A stretch of 64,000 nucleotides of DNA from Pseudoclavibacter sp. CFCC 11306 (GTDB lineage: Bacteria > Actinomycetota > Actinomycetes > Actinomycetales > Microbacteriaceae), in assembly GCF_008831235.1 (NCBI RefSeq), contig NZ_WBKF01000003.1, forward strand, positions 248,001 through 312,000, in the 5' to 3' direction. Under the pieces are notes generated by a model. The model did no database searches, had not been told where the DNA came from, and saw only the letters and a program-made list of their open reading frames with translations. The position numbers and the translations under genes were made by a program. Positions 6,718 through 15,752 of this stretch are shown here, one piece after another; position 1 is the stretch's first letter, and each line of letters starts with the position of its first letter.

Positions 6718-8235
6718 GTGAGCAGACCGACGACCTCGAACTCAGAATCCGAGCCGACTCCGGCCGTCCGGATTCCAGTGCCCGCCGAGGATGCTTCAGC
6801 AGTGACTTCAGAGGCGACAGCACGGACAGCCCCAGCAGGCACACCGTCAGCAAGTACACCAGCAGCACCAGCAACAGCAGCAGCACGCGCAGCACTACCG
6901 ATGGCAGCAGCACCCAGAGCAGCACCGCTGACAGCGACGACGGCGTTCGCCCATCGCCCGCGCCGAGGAATGGTCGGTCGCGTGCTGCACTGGTTCGCGA
7001 GCCATGTGCAGCTGGTCGACACGCTGTTGGTCGCCGCGCTCTCGGCGATTCTGGTTCTGCCCTTCGCCCTGGTGGGCGTTGGCAGCACCTTCGACCGCAC
7101 GAACTGGCAGAACGACACCTGGACAGGCTTTCTCATCTCAGTGCTCGTCACGCTGCCGCTGATCTGGCGGCGCACCCGTACCGTGCCGGCTGCGATCGCG
7201 ATGGCCTCGGTCTGCGTGGTGCAGGTCGCACTCGGCGTGCAGGTGGTGCCCGCCGACGCACTCGTGCTCATGATGGTCTATGCACTGGCCGCCTACGCCC
7301 CACGATGGGCTTCGATCAGCGGGTTCTGGCTGGCGATCGCCGGTGCCGCCGCCCTCATCGTGCGGTACCGTGCGATGCCGGTGCTGACATCGACCGACTC
7401 CGCAGAGGGGATTCAGGAACCTGCACAGCCGCTGTTCCAGATCGTCCTGGCCGTCACCATCTTCTTCGGCTTCATCGCCGCATCGGTCACCGCGGCCTGG
7501 CTGCTCGGTGCGATCACCCGCAACCGCATCAGTCAGCAGCGCGAACTGCGCGAGCACGCCGAACGTCTCGAGATTCAGCAGCAGCAGGAACGCGACCTCG
7601 CCGCAGCAGACGAACGCGCCCGCATCGCCCGCGAGATGCACGACGTCGTCGCTCACTCACTCTCGGTGATGATCACTCAGGCCGACGGCGCCCGCTACGC
7701 GTCGCAGAACGATCCCGAGGTCGCCCGCCGCACCCTCGAGACCATCGCCGAGACCGGTCGTTCGTCGCTGCACGAGATGCGACGCCTCTTAGGGGTGCTG
7801 CACGACGACTCCGGCGCCGAGACACGGCCGATGCCCACCATCGCCGACATCCCCGACCTCGTCGACACCGTGCAGCTGTCAGGCACCCGCGCGAAGCTCA
7901 CCGTCAGCGGCGACGCCACCCGCGCCGATCGTCTCACCGCCGGCGCCCAGCTCGTGGCCTACCGGGTGGTGCAGGAGGCCCTCACCAACATCCTCAAACA
8001 CGCGGGCCCCGAACCGCAGGCGACCGTGACTCTGCGCTGGGGCGAACAGATGCTGCAGCTGCAGATCGACGACGACGGTCGTGGCGCCCTGAGCAGCGAC
8101 GACGGAGCAGGCAACGGCCTGCGCGGCATGCGCGAACGCCTCGCCCTCTATGACGGAAGTGTGCAGGCGGGCCCGCGCGCCGGCGGCGGCTTCAGCGTGC
8201 ACGCGACGCTGCCCTACGAGAACGGAGCCTCATGA
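6718..8235 (+). CDS. Two-component sensor histidine kinase (HisKA_3/NarX type)
   Basis: About 505 residues. A disordered Ala/Thr/Pro-rich N-terminus of about 80 residues is followed by about five membrane helices. A cytoplasmic coiled segment leads to the HisKA_3 box DERARIAREMHDVVAHS with phospho-accepting His308, and then the HATPase domain with VVQEALTNILKHAG, DDDGRG and NGLRGMRERL. I chose GTG 6718 because TACAGT lies 7 bases upstream; an ATG at 6691 in the same frame is the alternative. The stop overlaps the response-regulator ATG (ATGA). The signal is unknown; short loops between helices hint at sensing within the membrane. Confidence 0.9.
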   Translation: MSRPTTSNSESEPTPAVRIPVPAEDASAVTSEATARTAPAGTPSASTPAAPATAAARAALPMAAAPRAAPLTATTAFAHRPRRGMVGRVLHWFASHVQLVDTLLVAALSAILVLPFALVGVGSTFDRTNWQNDTWTGFLISVLVTLPLIWRRTRTVPAAIAMASVCVVQVALGVQVVPADALVLMMVYALAAYAPRWASISGFWLAIAGAAALIVRYRAMPVLTSTDSAEGIQEPAQPLFQIVLAVTIFFGFIAASVTAAWLLGAITRNRISQQRELREHAERLEIQQQQERDLAAADERARIAREMHDVVAHSLSVMITQADGARYASQNDPEVARRTLETIAETGRSSLHEMRRLLGVLHDDSGAETRPMPTIADIPDLVDTVQLSGTRAKLTVSGDATRADRLTAGAQLVAYRVVQEALTNILKHAGPEPQATVTLRWGEQMLQLQIDDDGRGALSSDDGAGNGLRGMRERLALYDGSVQAGPRAGGGFSVHATLPYENGAS

Positions 8236-9026
8236 CCACGCCCGCCTTCGATCGCGCACAGACCGGCCCGGCAGAAACGTCGCGAAACGACGCTTCGCAC
8301 ATCGACGTCGCGATCGTCGACGACCAGGCGCTCGTGCGCGGCGGGCTGGGCATGCTGGTCGACTCCCAGCCAGATCTCACGGTCACCGTGCAGGCAGACA
8401 ACGGGCGGGATGCCGTCGAAAAGCTGCGAGCGCACCCCGCCGACGTCGTGCTGATGGACGTGCGCATGCCGATCATGGACGGCATCGCTGCGACGGCCCG
8501 AGTGCTCGCCGACCACCCCGAGACGCGGGTGATCGTGCTCACCACCTTCGACCTCGACGAATACGTGCTGCGGGCGATCGAGGCGGGAGCCAGCGGCTTT
8601 CTGCTCAAAGACGCCCGTCCCGAAGAGCTGCTCACGGCCATTCGCACCGTGTGCCGCGGCGATGCCGTGATCTCGCCGTCGATGACGCGTCGCCTGCTGG
8701 CGCACGTCGTACCGATGCTGCAGACCAGAGCGGCGGCGGATGCCGGAGCTCGCCCGCCCCGCTCCCCCGCGCCCGCAGACCTCCCGAGCACCGCATCCGC
8801 CCGCGCCGCGATCGCGACGCTCACACCACGAGAACGCGAGGTTCTGGTGCTGATGAGCGAAGCGCTGTCGAACGCCGAGATCGCCGCCCGACTGCATCTG
8901 TCCGAGACCACGGTGAAGACGCACGTGGGCCACGTGCTGCTGAAGCTCGATGCGCGGGATCGCGTGCAGGCCGTGGTACAGGCCTTCCACGCGGGCATCG
9001 CGGCGCCCGCGCCTGAGTTCGGCTGA
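8232..9026 (+). CDS. LuxR/NarL-family response regulator
   Basis: 264 residues. A receiver domain follows a 22-residue leader, with IVDDQ, the phosphorylation site VVLMDVRMP (Asp76) and the conserved lysine in SGFLLKDARPEEL. A Pro/Ala-rich linker leads to a LuxR-type helix-turn-helix with LTPREREVLVLMSEALSNAEIAA and LHLSETTVKTHVGHVLLKL. It is translationally coupled to the kinase. The neighbouring ABC exporter operon and the repeated TCCTCCT-N3-GATGA-like sites make that operon its probable target, as in bacitracin- or envelope-stress modules, but the ligand is not known. Confidence 0.92.
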   Translation: MTTPAFDRAQTGPAETSRNDASHIDVAIVDDQALVRGGLGMLVDSQPDLTVTVQADNGRDAVEKLRAHPADVVLMDVRMPIMDGIAATARVLADHPETRVIVLTTFDLDEYVLRAIEAGASGFLLKDARPEELLTAIRTVCRGDAVISPSMTRRLLAHVVPMLQTRAAADAGARPPRSPAPADLPSTASARAAIATLTPREREVLVLMSEALSNAEIAARLHLSETTVKTHVGHVLLKLDARDRVQAVVQAFHAGIAAPAPEFG

Positions 9027-9074
9027 TGGCGACGATCTGCTGAGCGCAGGCAGGCACACCCCGATCAGGGGATC

Positions 9075-9090
9075 TCCTCCTACAGGATGA
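9075..9090 (+). promoter_or_regulatory. Operator-like site 2, ABC operon promoter
   Basis: TCCTCCTACAGGATGA, a near match to site 1 at 6667, 27 bases before site 3. The region 9027-9198 has no gene. Confidence 0.5.
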
Positions 9091-9101
9091 GCTCTCGAGA
9101 A

Positions 9102-9117
9102 TCCTCCTTCGGCATGA
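9102..9117 (+). promoter_or_regulatory. Operator-like site 3, ABC operon promoter
   Basis: TCCTCCTTCGGCATGA. It ends 33 bases before a possible -10 box (TATCAG, 9151-9156) of the ABC operon. Confidence 0.45.
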
Positions 9118-9198
9118 CGCGCACGCCGACGTGCTCGACGATGCTGTGGGTATCAGGTCGCAGCAGGCTCGCTCGGCCGAACACCACAGAGGAGCGTC

Positions 9199-9987
<789 letters not shown>

Positions 9988-9988
9988 G

Positions 9989-12703
9989 ATGCTGCGCACG
10001 ACTCTCTCCACTCTGCGCGCACACTGGTCGCGCCTTGTCGCCGTCGCCATTGCGGTGGTGCTCGCCGTCGCGTTCGTCGCGGCGACGCTCATGCTCAACG
10101 CCTCCTTTCAGCAGACGCTGCGGAACACGCTGGGCTCGGATCTGACCAATGCCGACGTGCTCGTCGAGCCGCAGCCTGCCGGCGCGAACGACGCCGACCA
10201 CGGCGACGACGGTGGCGACGAGGCGGGCGCAGGCGGAGCATCCGCCGCACGGCTCACCGTCGGTCAGCTGCACGCGGTGCAGCACCTGCCGCAGGTCGAG
10301 GCGGTCGGGGCCGATCAGACCGCCTCGCTCGCTCTTGCGCACGATGGGCGCAGCCAGCCCGTGTCTGCCAGTGTGCAGCTGCCGACGCCGCTGCGCCCAC
10401 ACGCACTGGTCGCCGGCGCATGGGTGACCGGCGACGGCCAGATGACGATGGATGCGAAGGGCGCCGACCAGCTCGGGCTGCACGTGGGCGACCAGGTGCG
10501 GTTCGCGAGCACGGGTGGATCGCCAGTCGAGGTCACGCTGGTCGGACTCACCGAGACGAGCAGCTCCCCGGGCAGCGGCATGGCGCCCCAAGTGGCATTG
10601 TCTGAGAGTTCGCTGCTGGCCGCGCTCATGAGCACCATGCCCTCTGATGTCAGCTCGACCCCGGCGGCCACCGACGACCTGCTGCCGATGACGAGCATCC
10701 GGGTGCAGGCCAAGGCCGGCGTCTCGCCCGACCAGGTGCGGGATGCGGTGGCCGGGGCGATCTCGTCGGCGACCCCGGCGGCAGCGGGCGACACCGTCAG
10801 GGTGCGCACCACGGAGCAGGTCGTCGCCGATCAGCTCAAGCAGTTCACCGGGCAGACCGATGTGCTGACCGGAATGCTGCTCGCCTTCGCCGTGATCGCG
10901 CTGATCGTGTGCGTGCTCGTCATCTCGAACACCTTCTCGGTGATCGTGGCACAGCGCACTCGCGAACTCGCGATGCTGCGCTGCCTCGGCGCCAGTCGCG
11001 GGCAGGTGCGTGGCAGCGTGCTGCTCGAGGCGCTGGTGATGAGCGTGGTCGCCTCGGTGCTCGGCGTGGTCGTCGCGACGCTGATGATGTCGGGCGCCGT
11101 CGCCCTCTCGCGTTCGAGCGGCAACAGCATGCTCACCGAGCTGTCAGTGCCGGTCTCATCGGTCGTGGTCGGCATACTCGCCGGCGTGGTGATCACATTG
11201 ATCGCCGCCTGGCAGCCGGCGCGCTCGGCGACGCGGGTGGCGCCTCTCGCAGCGCTGCGACCCGAACTGGCCTCTCCGACCAAGACCCGCGCCGGTCGCG
11301 CCCGGGTGATCGTCGGCCTCGTGCTCTTCGTCGCCGGCACCGCACTGCAGTGGTACGGCTGGACGACCGCGCACCGGCCGGTGTCCGAAGACTCTGCCGA
11401 GCAGCAGCTGCTGCTCGGCCTCGGCGGCGGCGTGCTCGGCTCAGCGCTGAGCATCGTCGGCGTGGTCCTGCTCGCAATCGTGATCGTGCCGCCGCTGGTG
11501 CGGGTGATCGGCTCGCTGCTCGCGCTGACCGGTGTGCCGGGGCAGATGGCGACCCTCAACGCGTCTCGGAATCCGCGACGCACTGCGGCAACGGCATCCG
11601 CACTGCTCATCGGCGTCACGCTGGTGACCACCGTGTTCACCGGCGCGTCGGTGGCCAAGGCGACCCTGCTCACGGCCGTGGACGAGGCCCGACCGGTCGA
11701 CGTCAAAGTGTTTCTGACTCCGCAGAGTCGTGAGGCGAGCACCGACCAGCAGTGGATCGACGATCGCGTGCAGCGGCTCGCCGCGATCGACGATGTGCAG
11801 TCGGTCGGCACTGTGCAGGGCATCGTCGTGGGCGACTCTGCGTCGTTCGTCGGGCAGAACGCCCCGACCTCGACACAGCTCACCCAGCTCGAGGCGGTCG
11901 ATCCGCAGTCCTGGCAGCAGGTGGCGAAGGCTCCTCTGCCGGCGACCTCTCCTGACACAGTGACCGTCGTCGACGAGGCGCTGCCTGACGCAAGCGTGCC
12001 CGGCGGAGAGATCAGCATGACCGGGCCCGACGGACGAACCGCGTCTCTGCATCTGCAGCACGGCATGAAGAACCCGTACTTCGGCGCACTGGTCGACGAG
12101 CCCACGCTCGATCGGGTGGCGAGTGAGATCGGGGTGCCCGTCACCACGACCAGCATCATCATGCAGCTCGCCCCGGGTCTCGACGCCCAGGCGGTGCAGC
12201 ATGTGGCCGAGCAGATCGGCACGATCATGCCCGACGACTACGTGTCGCCCGCCCAGCTCGAAAAGCTGATGTATGAGCAGATCATCGACGTGCTGCTGTC
12301 GATCGTGACCGGTCTGCTCGCGATCGCGGTGGTCATCGCGGTGATCGGGGTGACGAACACGCTGTCGCTGTCGGTGATCGAACGGGTGCGTGAGAACGCC
12401 CTGCTGCGAGCGCTCGGTCTCACGAAGCGTCAGCTGCGGGCGATGCTCGGCATGGAGTCGGTGCTGGTGTCGATCGTGGCGACGACGATCGGCCTGGTGC
12501 TCGGCACGGCGTACGGGCTGCTCGGCGTGGGCATTCTGTTCGGGCAGACGATCGGAACCGGTGTCGAGATCTCGTGGCAGCTGCCGTGGGTGCAGTATCT
12601 GCTGTTCGTGGTGATCGCCGTGATGGTCGGGCTGCTGGCCTCGGTGCTCCCGGCCCGGCGTGCGGCCAGGCTGTCGCCGGTCCAGGGGCTCGCCAGCGAG
12701 TAG
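9989..12703 (+). CDS. ABC transporter permease with two FtsX domains
   Basis: 904 residues. A first helix (about 14-36) is followed by a large extracytoplasmic domain. This contains a low-complexity Asp/Gly/Ala insertion near residue 65-85, and ends in the first FtsX block (from about residue 285: FAVIALIVCVLVISNTFSVIVAQRTRELAMLR). Two more helices, a second periplasmic domain and a C-terminal FtsX block (VTNTLSLSVIERVRENALLRALG) complete it. The repeated architecture matches the actinobacterial duplicated FtsX exporters. It probably works with the ATPase just upstream. A strong hairpin follows the stop. Confidence 0.92.
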   Translation: MLRTTLSTLRAHWSRLVAVAIAVVLAVAFVAATLMLNASFQQTLRNTLGSDLTNADVLVEPQPAGANDADHGDDGGDEAGAGGASAARLTVGQLHAVQHLPQVEAVGADQTASLALAHDGRSQPVSASVQLPTPLRPHALVAGAWVTGDGQMTMDAKGADQLGLHVGDQVRFASTGGSPVEVTLVGLTETSSSPGSGMAPQVALSESSLLAALMSTMPSDVSSTPAATDDLLPMTSIRVQAKAGVSPDQVRDAVAGAISSATPAAAGDTVRVRTTEQVVADQLKQFTGQTDVLTGMLLAFAVIALIVCVLVISNTFSVIVAQRTRELAMLRCLGASRGQVRGSVLLEALVMSVVASVLGVVVATLMMSGAVALSRSSGNSMLTELSVPVSSVVVGILAGVVITLIAAWQPARSATRVAPLAALRPELASPTKTRAGRARVIVGLVLFVAGTALQWYGWTTAHRPVSEDSAEQQLLLGLGGGVLGSALSIVGVVLLAIVIVPPLVRVIGSLLALTGVPGQMATLNASRNPRRTAATASALLIGVTLVTTVFTGASVAKATLLTAVDEARPVDVKVFLTPQSREASTDQQWIDDRVQRLAAIDDVQSVGTVQGIVVGDSASFVGQNAPTSTQLTQLEAVDPQSWQQVAKAPLPATSPDTVTVVDEALPDASVPGGEISMTGPDGRTASLHLQHGMKNPYFGALVDEPTLDRVASEIGVPVTTTSIIMQLAPGLDAQAVQHVAEQIGTIMPDDYVSPAQLEKLMYEQIIDVLLSIVTGLLAIAVVIAVIGVTNTLSLSVIERVRENALLRALGLTKRQLRAMLGMESVLVSIVATTIGLVLGTAYGLLGVGILFGQTIGTGVEISWQLPWVQYLLFVVIAVMVGLLASVLPARRAARLSPVQGLASE

Positions 12704-12729
12704 GCCTGCGCAGCAGACCGCCAGGCGCG

Positions 12730-12772
12730 CGACGGCGGTGTCTCGGGAACGTCTCCCGTGACACCGCCGTCG
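12730..12772 (+). terminator. Hairpin terminator after the ABC operon
   Basis: A 13-base stem CGACGGCGGTGTC / GACACCGCCGTCG encloses a second small hairpin. No U tract follows, so it may block read-through by structure alone. Confidence 0.6.
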
Positions 12773-12832
12773 TCTGCGTGCGCGGCGCTCGCGGGGCTGT
12801 TCCTGTGTCGCTGCTGCGCTCCGAGCACGTGG

Positions 12833-12838
12833 CAGAAT
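12833..12838 (+). promoter_or_regulatory. Leaderless promoter -10 box, DksA/TraR gene
   Basis: CAGAAT, 7 bases, then the ATG at 12846. Confidence 0.45.
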
Positions 12839-12845
12839 CGCAGAT

Positions 12846-13193
12846 ATGACACCAGATGCGCTGATCGCCGACCTGCATGACCGGCTGGTGGCCGCGCAGG
12901 AGCGCGAACGTCGGGCAGCCGCGCAGCTCGCCGAGGTGCGACGTCTGCAGGCCGGCGGTGAGTCTGACGACGAACACGACCCCGAGGGCGTGCCGGTTTC
13001 GTTCGAGTGGTCGAAGGCTGCGGCAGTGCTCGAGGCGGCACAGGCCGAGCGTGTGGCGCTTGAGGATGCAGTGCGTCGCGCCCGCCTCGGAACCTACGGG
13101 ATCTGCGCCCGCTGCGGCCGCCCGATCGATCCGCGGCGTCTGGCGGTGCGCCCTGCTGCGACGCTGTGCATCGACTGCGCACAGCGCTCCTGA
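12846..13193 (+). CDS. DksA/TraR-family zinc-finger protein
   Basis: 115 residues. A helical N-terminal coiled region (residues 1-85, with RLVAAQERERRAAAQLAEVRRLQ) precedes a C4 zinc finger, CARC...CIDC. Such proteins bind the RNA polymerase secondary channel and modulate initiation, often with ppGpp. The acidic DxxDxA tip of classical DksA is not obvious, so the exact mode is uncertain. It is flanked upstream by the ABC terminator and downstream by the surface-protein gene. Confidence 0.82.
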   Translation: MTPDALIADLHDRLVAAQERERRAAAQLAEVRRLQAGGESDDEHDPEGVPVSFEWSKAAAVLEAAQAERVALEDAVRRARLGTYGICARCGRPIDPRRLAVRPAATLCIDCAQRS

Positions 13194-13291
13194 CTCGTTG
13201 AATCCGTTCACAACGGTCTTTCCCACACCCTGTTTCAGGTTGCCGCCTTCTTAGTCTCGTGCCGAATCATCCGTTCTCGGAAAGGCACATC

Positions 13292-15667
13292 ATGAACGAA
13301 TTCGTCACGCGCACCACGCAGTCCGACAGGTCGGGACCGAGCTCTGACGAGCATCCGCCGAACGCACCAGACGACGGTCTGCGATCAGTTTCAGTGCTCT
13401 CTGCACGCCGCCCCTGGTCGGCGGTGGTCGTTGCGGCGTTCATGATGCTGCTCATGCTCGCGCCGATGCTCCCGGCTCTGGCGACGCCGGCCCACGCTCT
13501 CGGCGGAGGCTCGACGCATGCTGGCCGCTATGAGTACGGCAACGTGCCGGTGTGGATGGGTTCGTTCCGGCTCGACGACGGGCGCATCGCGTGGTGCGCG
13601 TTCGACCCTGGCATGCCCTCGCCCATCGACGGCGACTTCTCCTACACGGATTGGGTGCCAGAGTCGTCGTTCAGCAGTGGCAACGGTGTCGATCTGTCTG
13701 GCGAGGTGCTGGAGCGTGCGGCCTACGTGCTGGCCACGTGGGGTGACACCGATGACGAGTTCACCGCACGCGCGGTCTATCGCGCGCTGCATCTGCACAC
13801 CGGGGTCGGGTTCAGCCTGCGCAACGGCGAACAGCTCACCCAAGACACCGCCGAGCTCGCCGACCATATGTGGCAGGAGGCCGGCAGATTCGGTGGGCCG
13901 CACACGCTTGCCGACCCCGAGCTGACATCTCAGCACGCCGGGCAGAGAGTCGAGGCCGCCCTGCAGACACCGCGGGGGCGCTCGGGAGAGGCTATGCCCG
14001 GTGACGTGGTCGCCACGATCACCGGCCCCGGCGTCTGGGATGAGACCGGCACGGCTGAGCTGCGGTTCGCTCAGGACACCACGAAGACCATTCGGTCGAT
14101 AGGCCGCGGAGACATCACTGTCAAGGTCGCCCGTGCGGTGCCGAGCACGCATCTGCTCATCGCGAGGCCGACCGTCGACGGTGCACAGCGCCTCGTCGCC
14201 TCGGCCGAGAACGTCGCGATCTCTGCCGAGGCGACCGTTGCGGTGGTCAGCCAGTTCCAGCCTGCGGCAGATACGACGGCACAGACGTGGCGTCACGACG
14301 ACGCCAGCGAAGACGACCTGCCTCAGATGGGCGCCCCGCTCGTCGACACACTGCATGTGCGCGCTGACGGCGAGGTGCCCTGGCTGCCTGCTCTCGACGG
14401 TTCAGGATCGCTCCCCGCGACCTTCGCCGTTGACTGGTACTACTCGCCGCGGCCTCTGCCTCGTTCGCCGAAGCCGCCTGCCGAAGCAGAGCACTTCGAC
14501 CGGGTGCAGGCGACCGCGACCGGCCCGGGCGATCTCATCGTCTCGTCGAAGCGGGTCGTTGATCGATCAGGCTGGTTCTACCCCGTGGTCTCCTTCCGTG
14601 TGGCCGACCAGCCGCACCAGTTTCGCGACCGCTTTGCCGCAGACTTCATCGCAGACTTCCATGCCGAGCGAGAACAGACGGTCGTTCCCTGGCGACCGAG
14701 GGTGGTGACGCAGGCGTCAGAGATCGTCGACGGCCAGGTGACCGATCTGATCTCGGTGAGCGGCAACGATCCGGCTGCCGAGCTCACTGTGGTGTCGGAG
14801 CTGTGGATGTCGCACGAACCAGCGCATGCCGAGGGGCTCTCAGAAGCTCCCGCCGACGCCGAGCGACTGGCGACGGTGTCGACGACGATCACCGGAAACG
14901 AAACAGTGTCAACCGAACCCGTCGACGTGCCGTGGTCGCGCTTCGTCGGCGAAGACGTCTGGCCGAACCTGTACTGGGTCGAGCACATTGACCGATCACC
15001 GAGCACGGAACGCTGGCAGGGCAGACATCTGCTGCCGCACGAGACGATCGCACTCACTCGTCCGACCGCGACGACGAAGACCGCAAGGAATCTCGTCACC
15101 GGAGAGCAGACGACAGACACCGCGACGGTGGCCGGAACCATCCCGACCTCGAACAGGTCGGAGAATGTGCGCACCGAGCTGTCGTTCTCGCTGTACCGGT
15201 TCGACGACTCGACTGACGGAGGCGCACAGCCAGTGTGTCTGGCACCGATGTGGACGCAGCCGAAGCCCATTGCGGTGACGAAACCGGGCGACTACGTCTC
15301 TGAACCGGTAACGATCAGAGATCCAGGCACGTACGGCTTCCGTCATCATCTCTCGACCGCCGTCACGCGAACGTCTGACGCCGGAACTGACACCTCTGGG
15401 GCGTCTGACGCTCACGGGCCGGCACAGACGACCATGCTGCACGAGGGCGAGTGCGGCGCTGACGGCGAGACCGTGGTCGCGGTGCCGCCACCGGTGCCGC
15501 CCGTCGACGGCGAACCGGCCCCACCTGCCGAGCACATCGCACCCGTGGCGTCGACGGAGACTGCCCTCGCCGCCACCGGTGTCCCAGCTCCGGTGATCTG
15601 GGTCGCCGCCGGAGTCTCGATGATTGTTCTCGGGACGGGCGCCGTACTGCGCAGACGACGTCCGTGA
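13292..15667 (+). CDS. Sortase-anchored surface protein with a thioester-domain-like N-terminus
   Basis: 791 residues. A signal region with hydrophobic core (about residues 45-65) ends near ATPAHA. The mature part begins like an actinobacterial Cys-Gln thioester domain (YEYGNVPVWMGSF...IAWCAFDPG, Cys102), but at the usual TQxA position it reads TARA (158-161), so the bond may not form. Beta-rich domains follow. The C-terminus has a proline-rich spacer, the sorting signal LAATG (759-763), a membrane helix and RRRRP, fitting a class E sortase. The ATG at 13292 has GGAAAGG 6 bases upstream. It could be an adhesin. No sortase is in the window. Confidence 0.8.
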   Translation: MNEFVTRTTQSDRSGPSSDEHPPNAPDDGLRSVSVLSARRPWSAVVVAAFMMLLMLAPMLPALATPAHALGGGSTHAGRYEYGNVPVWMGSFRLDDGRIAWCAFDPGMPSPIDGDFSYTDWVPESSFSSGNGVDLSGEVLERAAYVLATWGDTDDEFTARAVYRALHLHTGVGFSLRNGEQLTQDTAELADHMWQEAGRFGGPHTLADPELTSQHAGQRVEAALQTPRGRSGEAMPGDVVATITGPGVWDETGTAELRFAQDTTKTIRSIGRGDITVKVARAVPSTHLLIARPTVDGAQRLVASAENVAISAEATVAVVSQFQPAADTTAQTWRHDDASEDDLPQMGAPLVDTLHVRADGEVPWLPALDGSGSLPATFAVDWYYSPRPLPRSPKPPAEAEHFDRVQATATGPGDLIVSSKRVVDRSGWFYPVVSFRVADQPHQFRDRFAADFIADFHAEREQTVVPWRPRVVTQASEIVDGQVTDLISVSGNDPAAELTVVSELWMSHEPAHAEGLSEAPADAERLATVSTTITGNETVSTEPVDVPWSRFVGEDVWPNLYWVEHIDRSPSTERWQGRHLLPHETIALTRPTATTKTARNLVTGEQTTDTATVAGTIPTSNRSENVRTELSFSLYRFDDSTDGGAQPVCLAPMWTQPKPIAVTKPGDYVSEPVTIRDPGTYGFRHHLSTAVTRTSDAGTDTSGASDAHGPAQTTMLHEGECGADGETVVAVPPPVPPVDGEPAPPAEHIAPVASTETALAATGVPAPVIWVAAGVSMIVLGTGAVLRRRRP

Positions 15668-15685
15668 CTATCCACGAACAGAAGA

Positions 15686-15727
15686 AGCGGCAGCCGGAAC
15701 CCTGTACTGAGGGTTCCGGCTGCCGCT
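15686..15727. terminator. Bidirectional terminator between convergent genes
   Basis: A perfect 18-base stem (arms 15686-15703 and 15710-15727) with loop GTACTG lies between the surface-protein gene and the UPF0182 gene. On the minus strand CTTCTTCTG follows, giving a weak U-rich end. Confidence 0.85.
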
Positions 15728-15752
15728 GTTCACCGTTGCGGAGAACGCCGCG

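Noticed and set aside
13259-13291. Earlier GTG start for the surface protein
   Set aside because: The ATG at 13292 has a well-spaced GGAAAGG site and the GTG has none.
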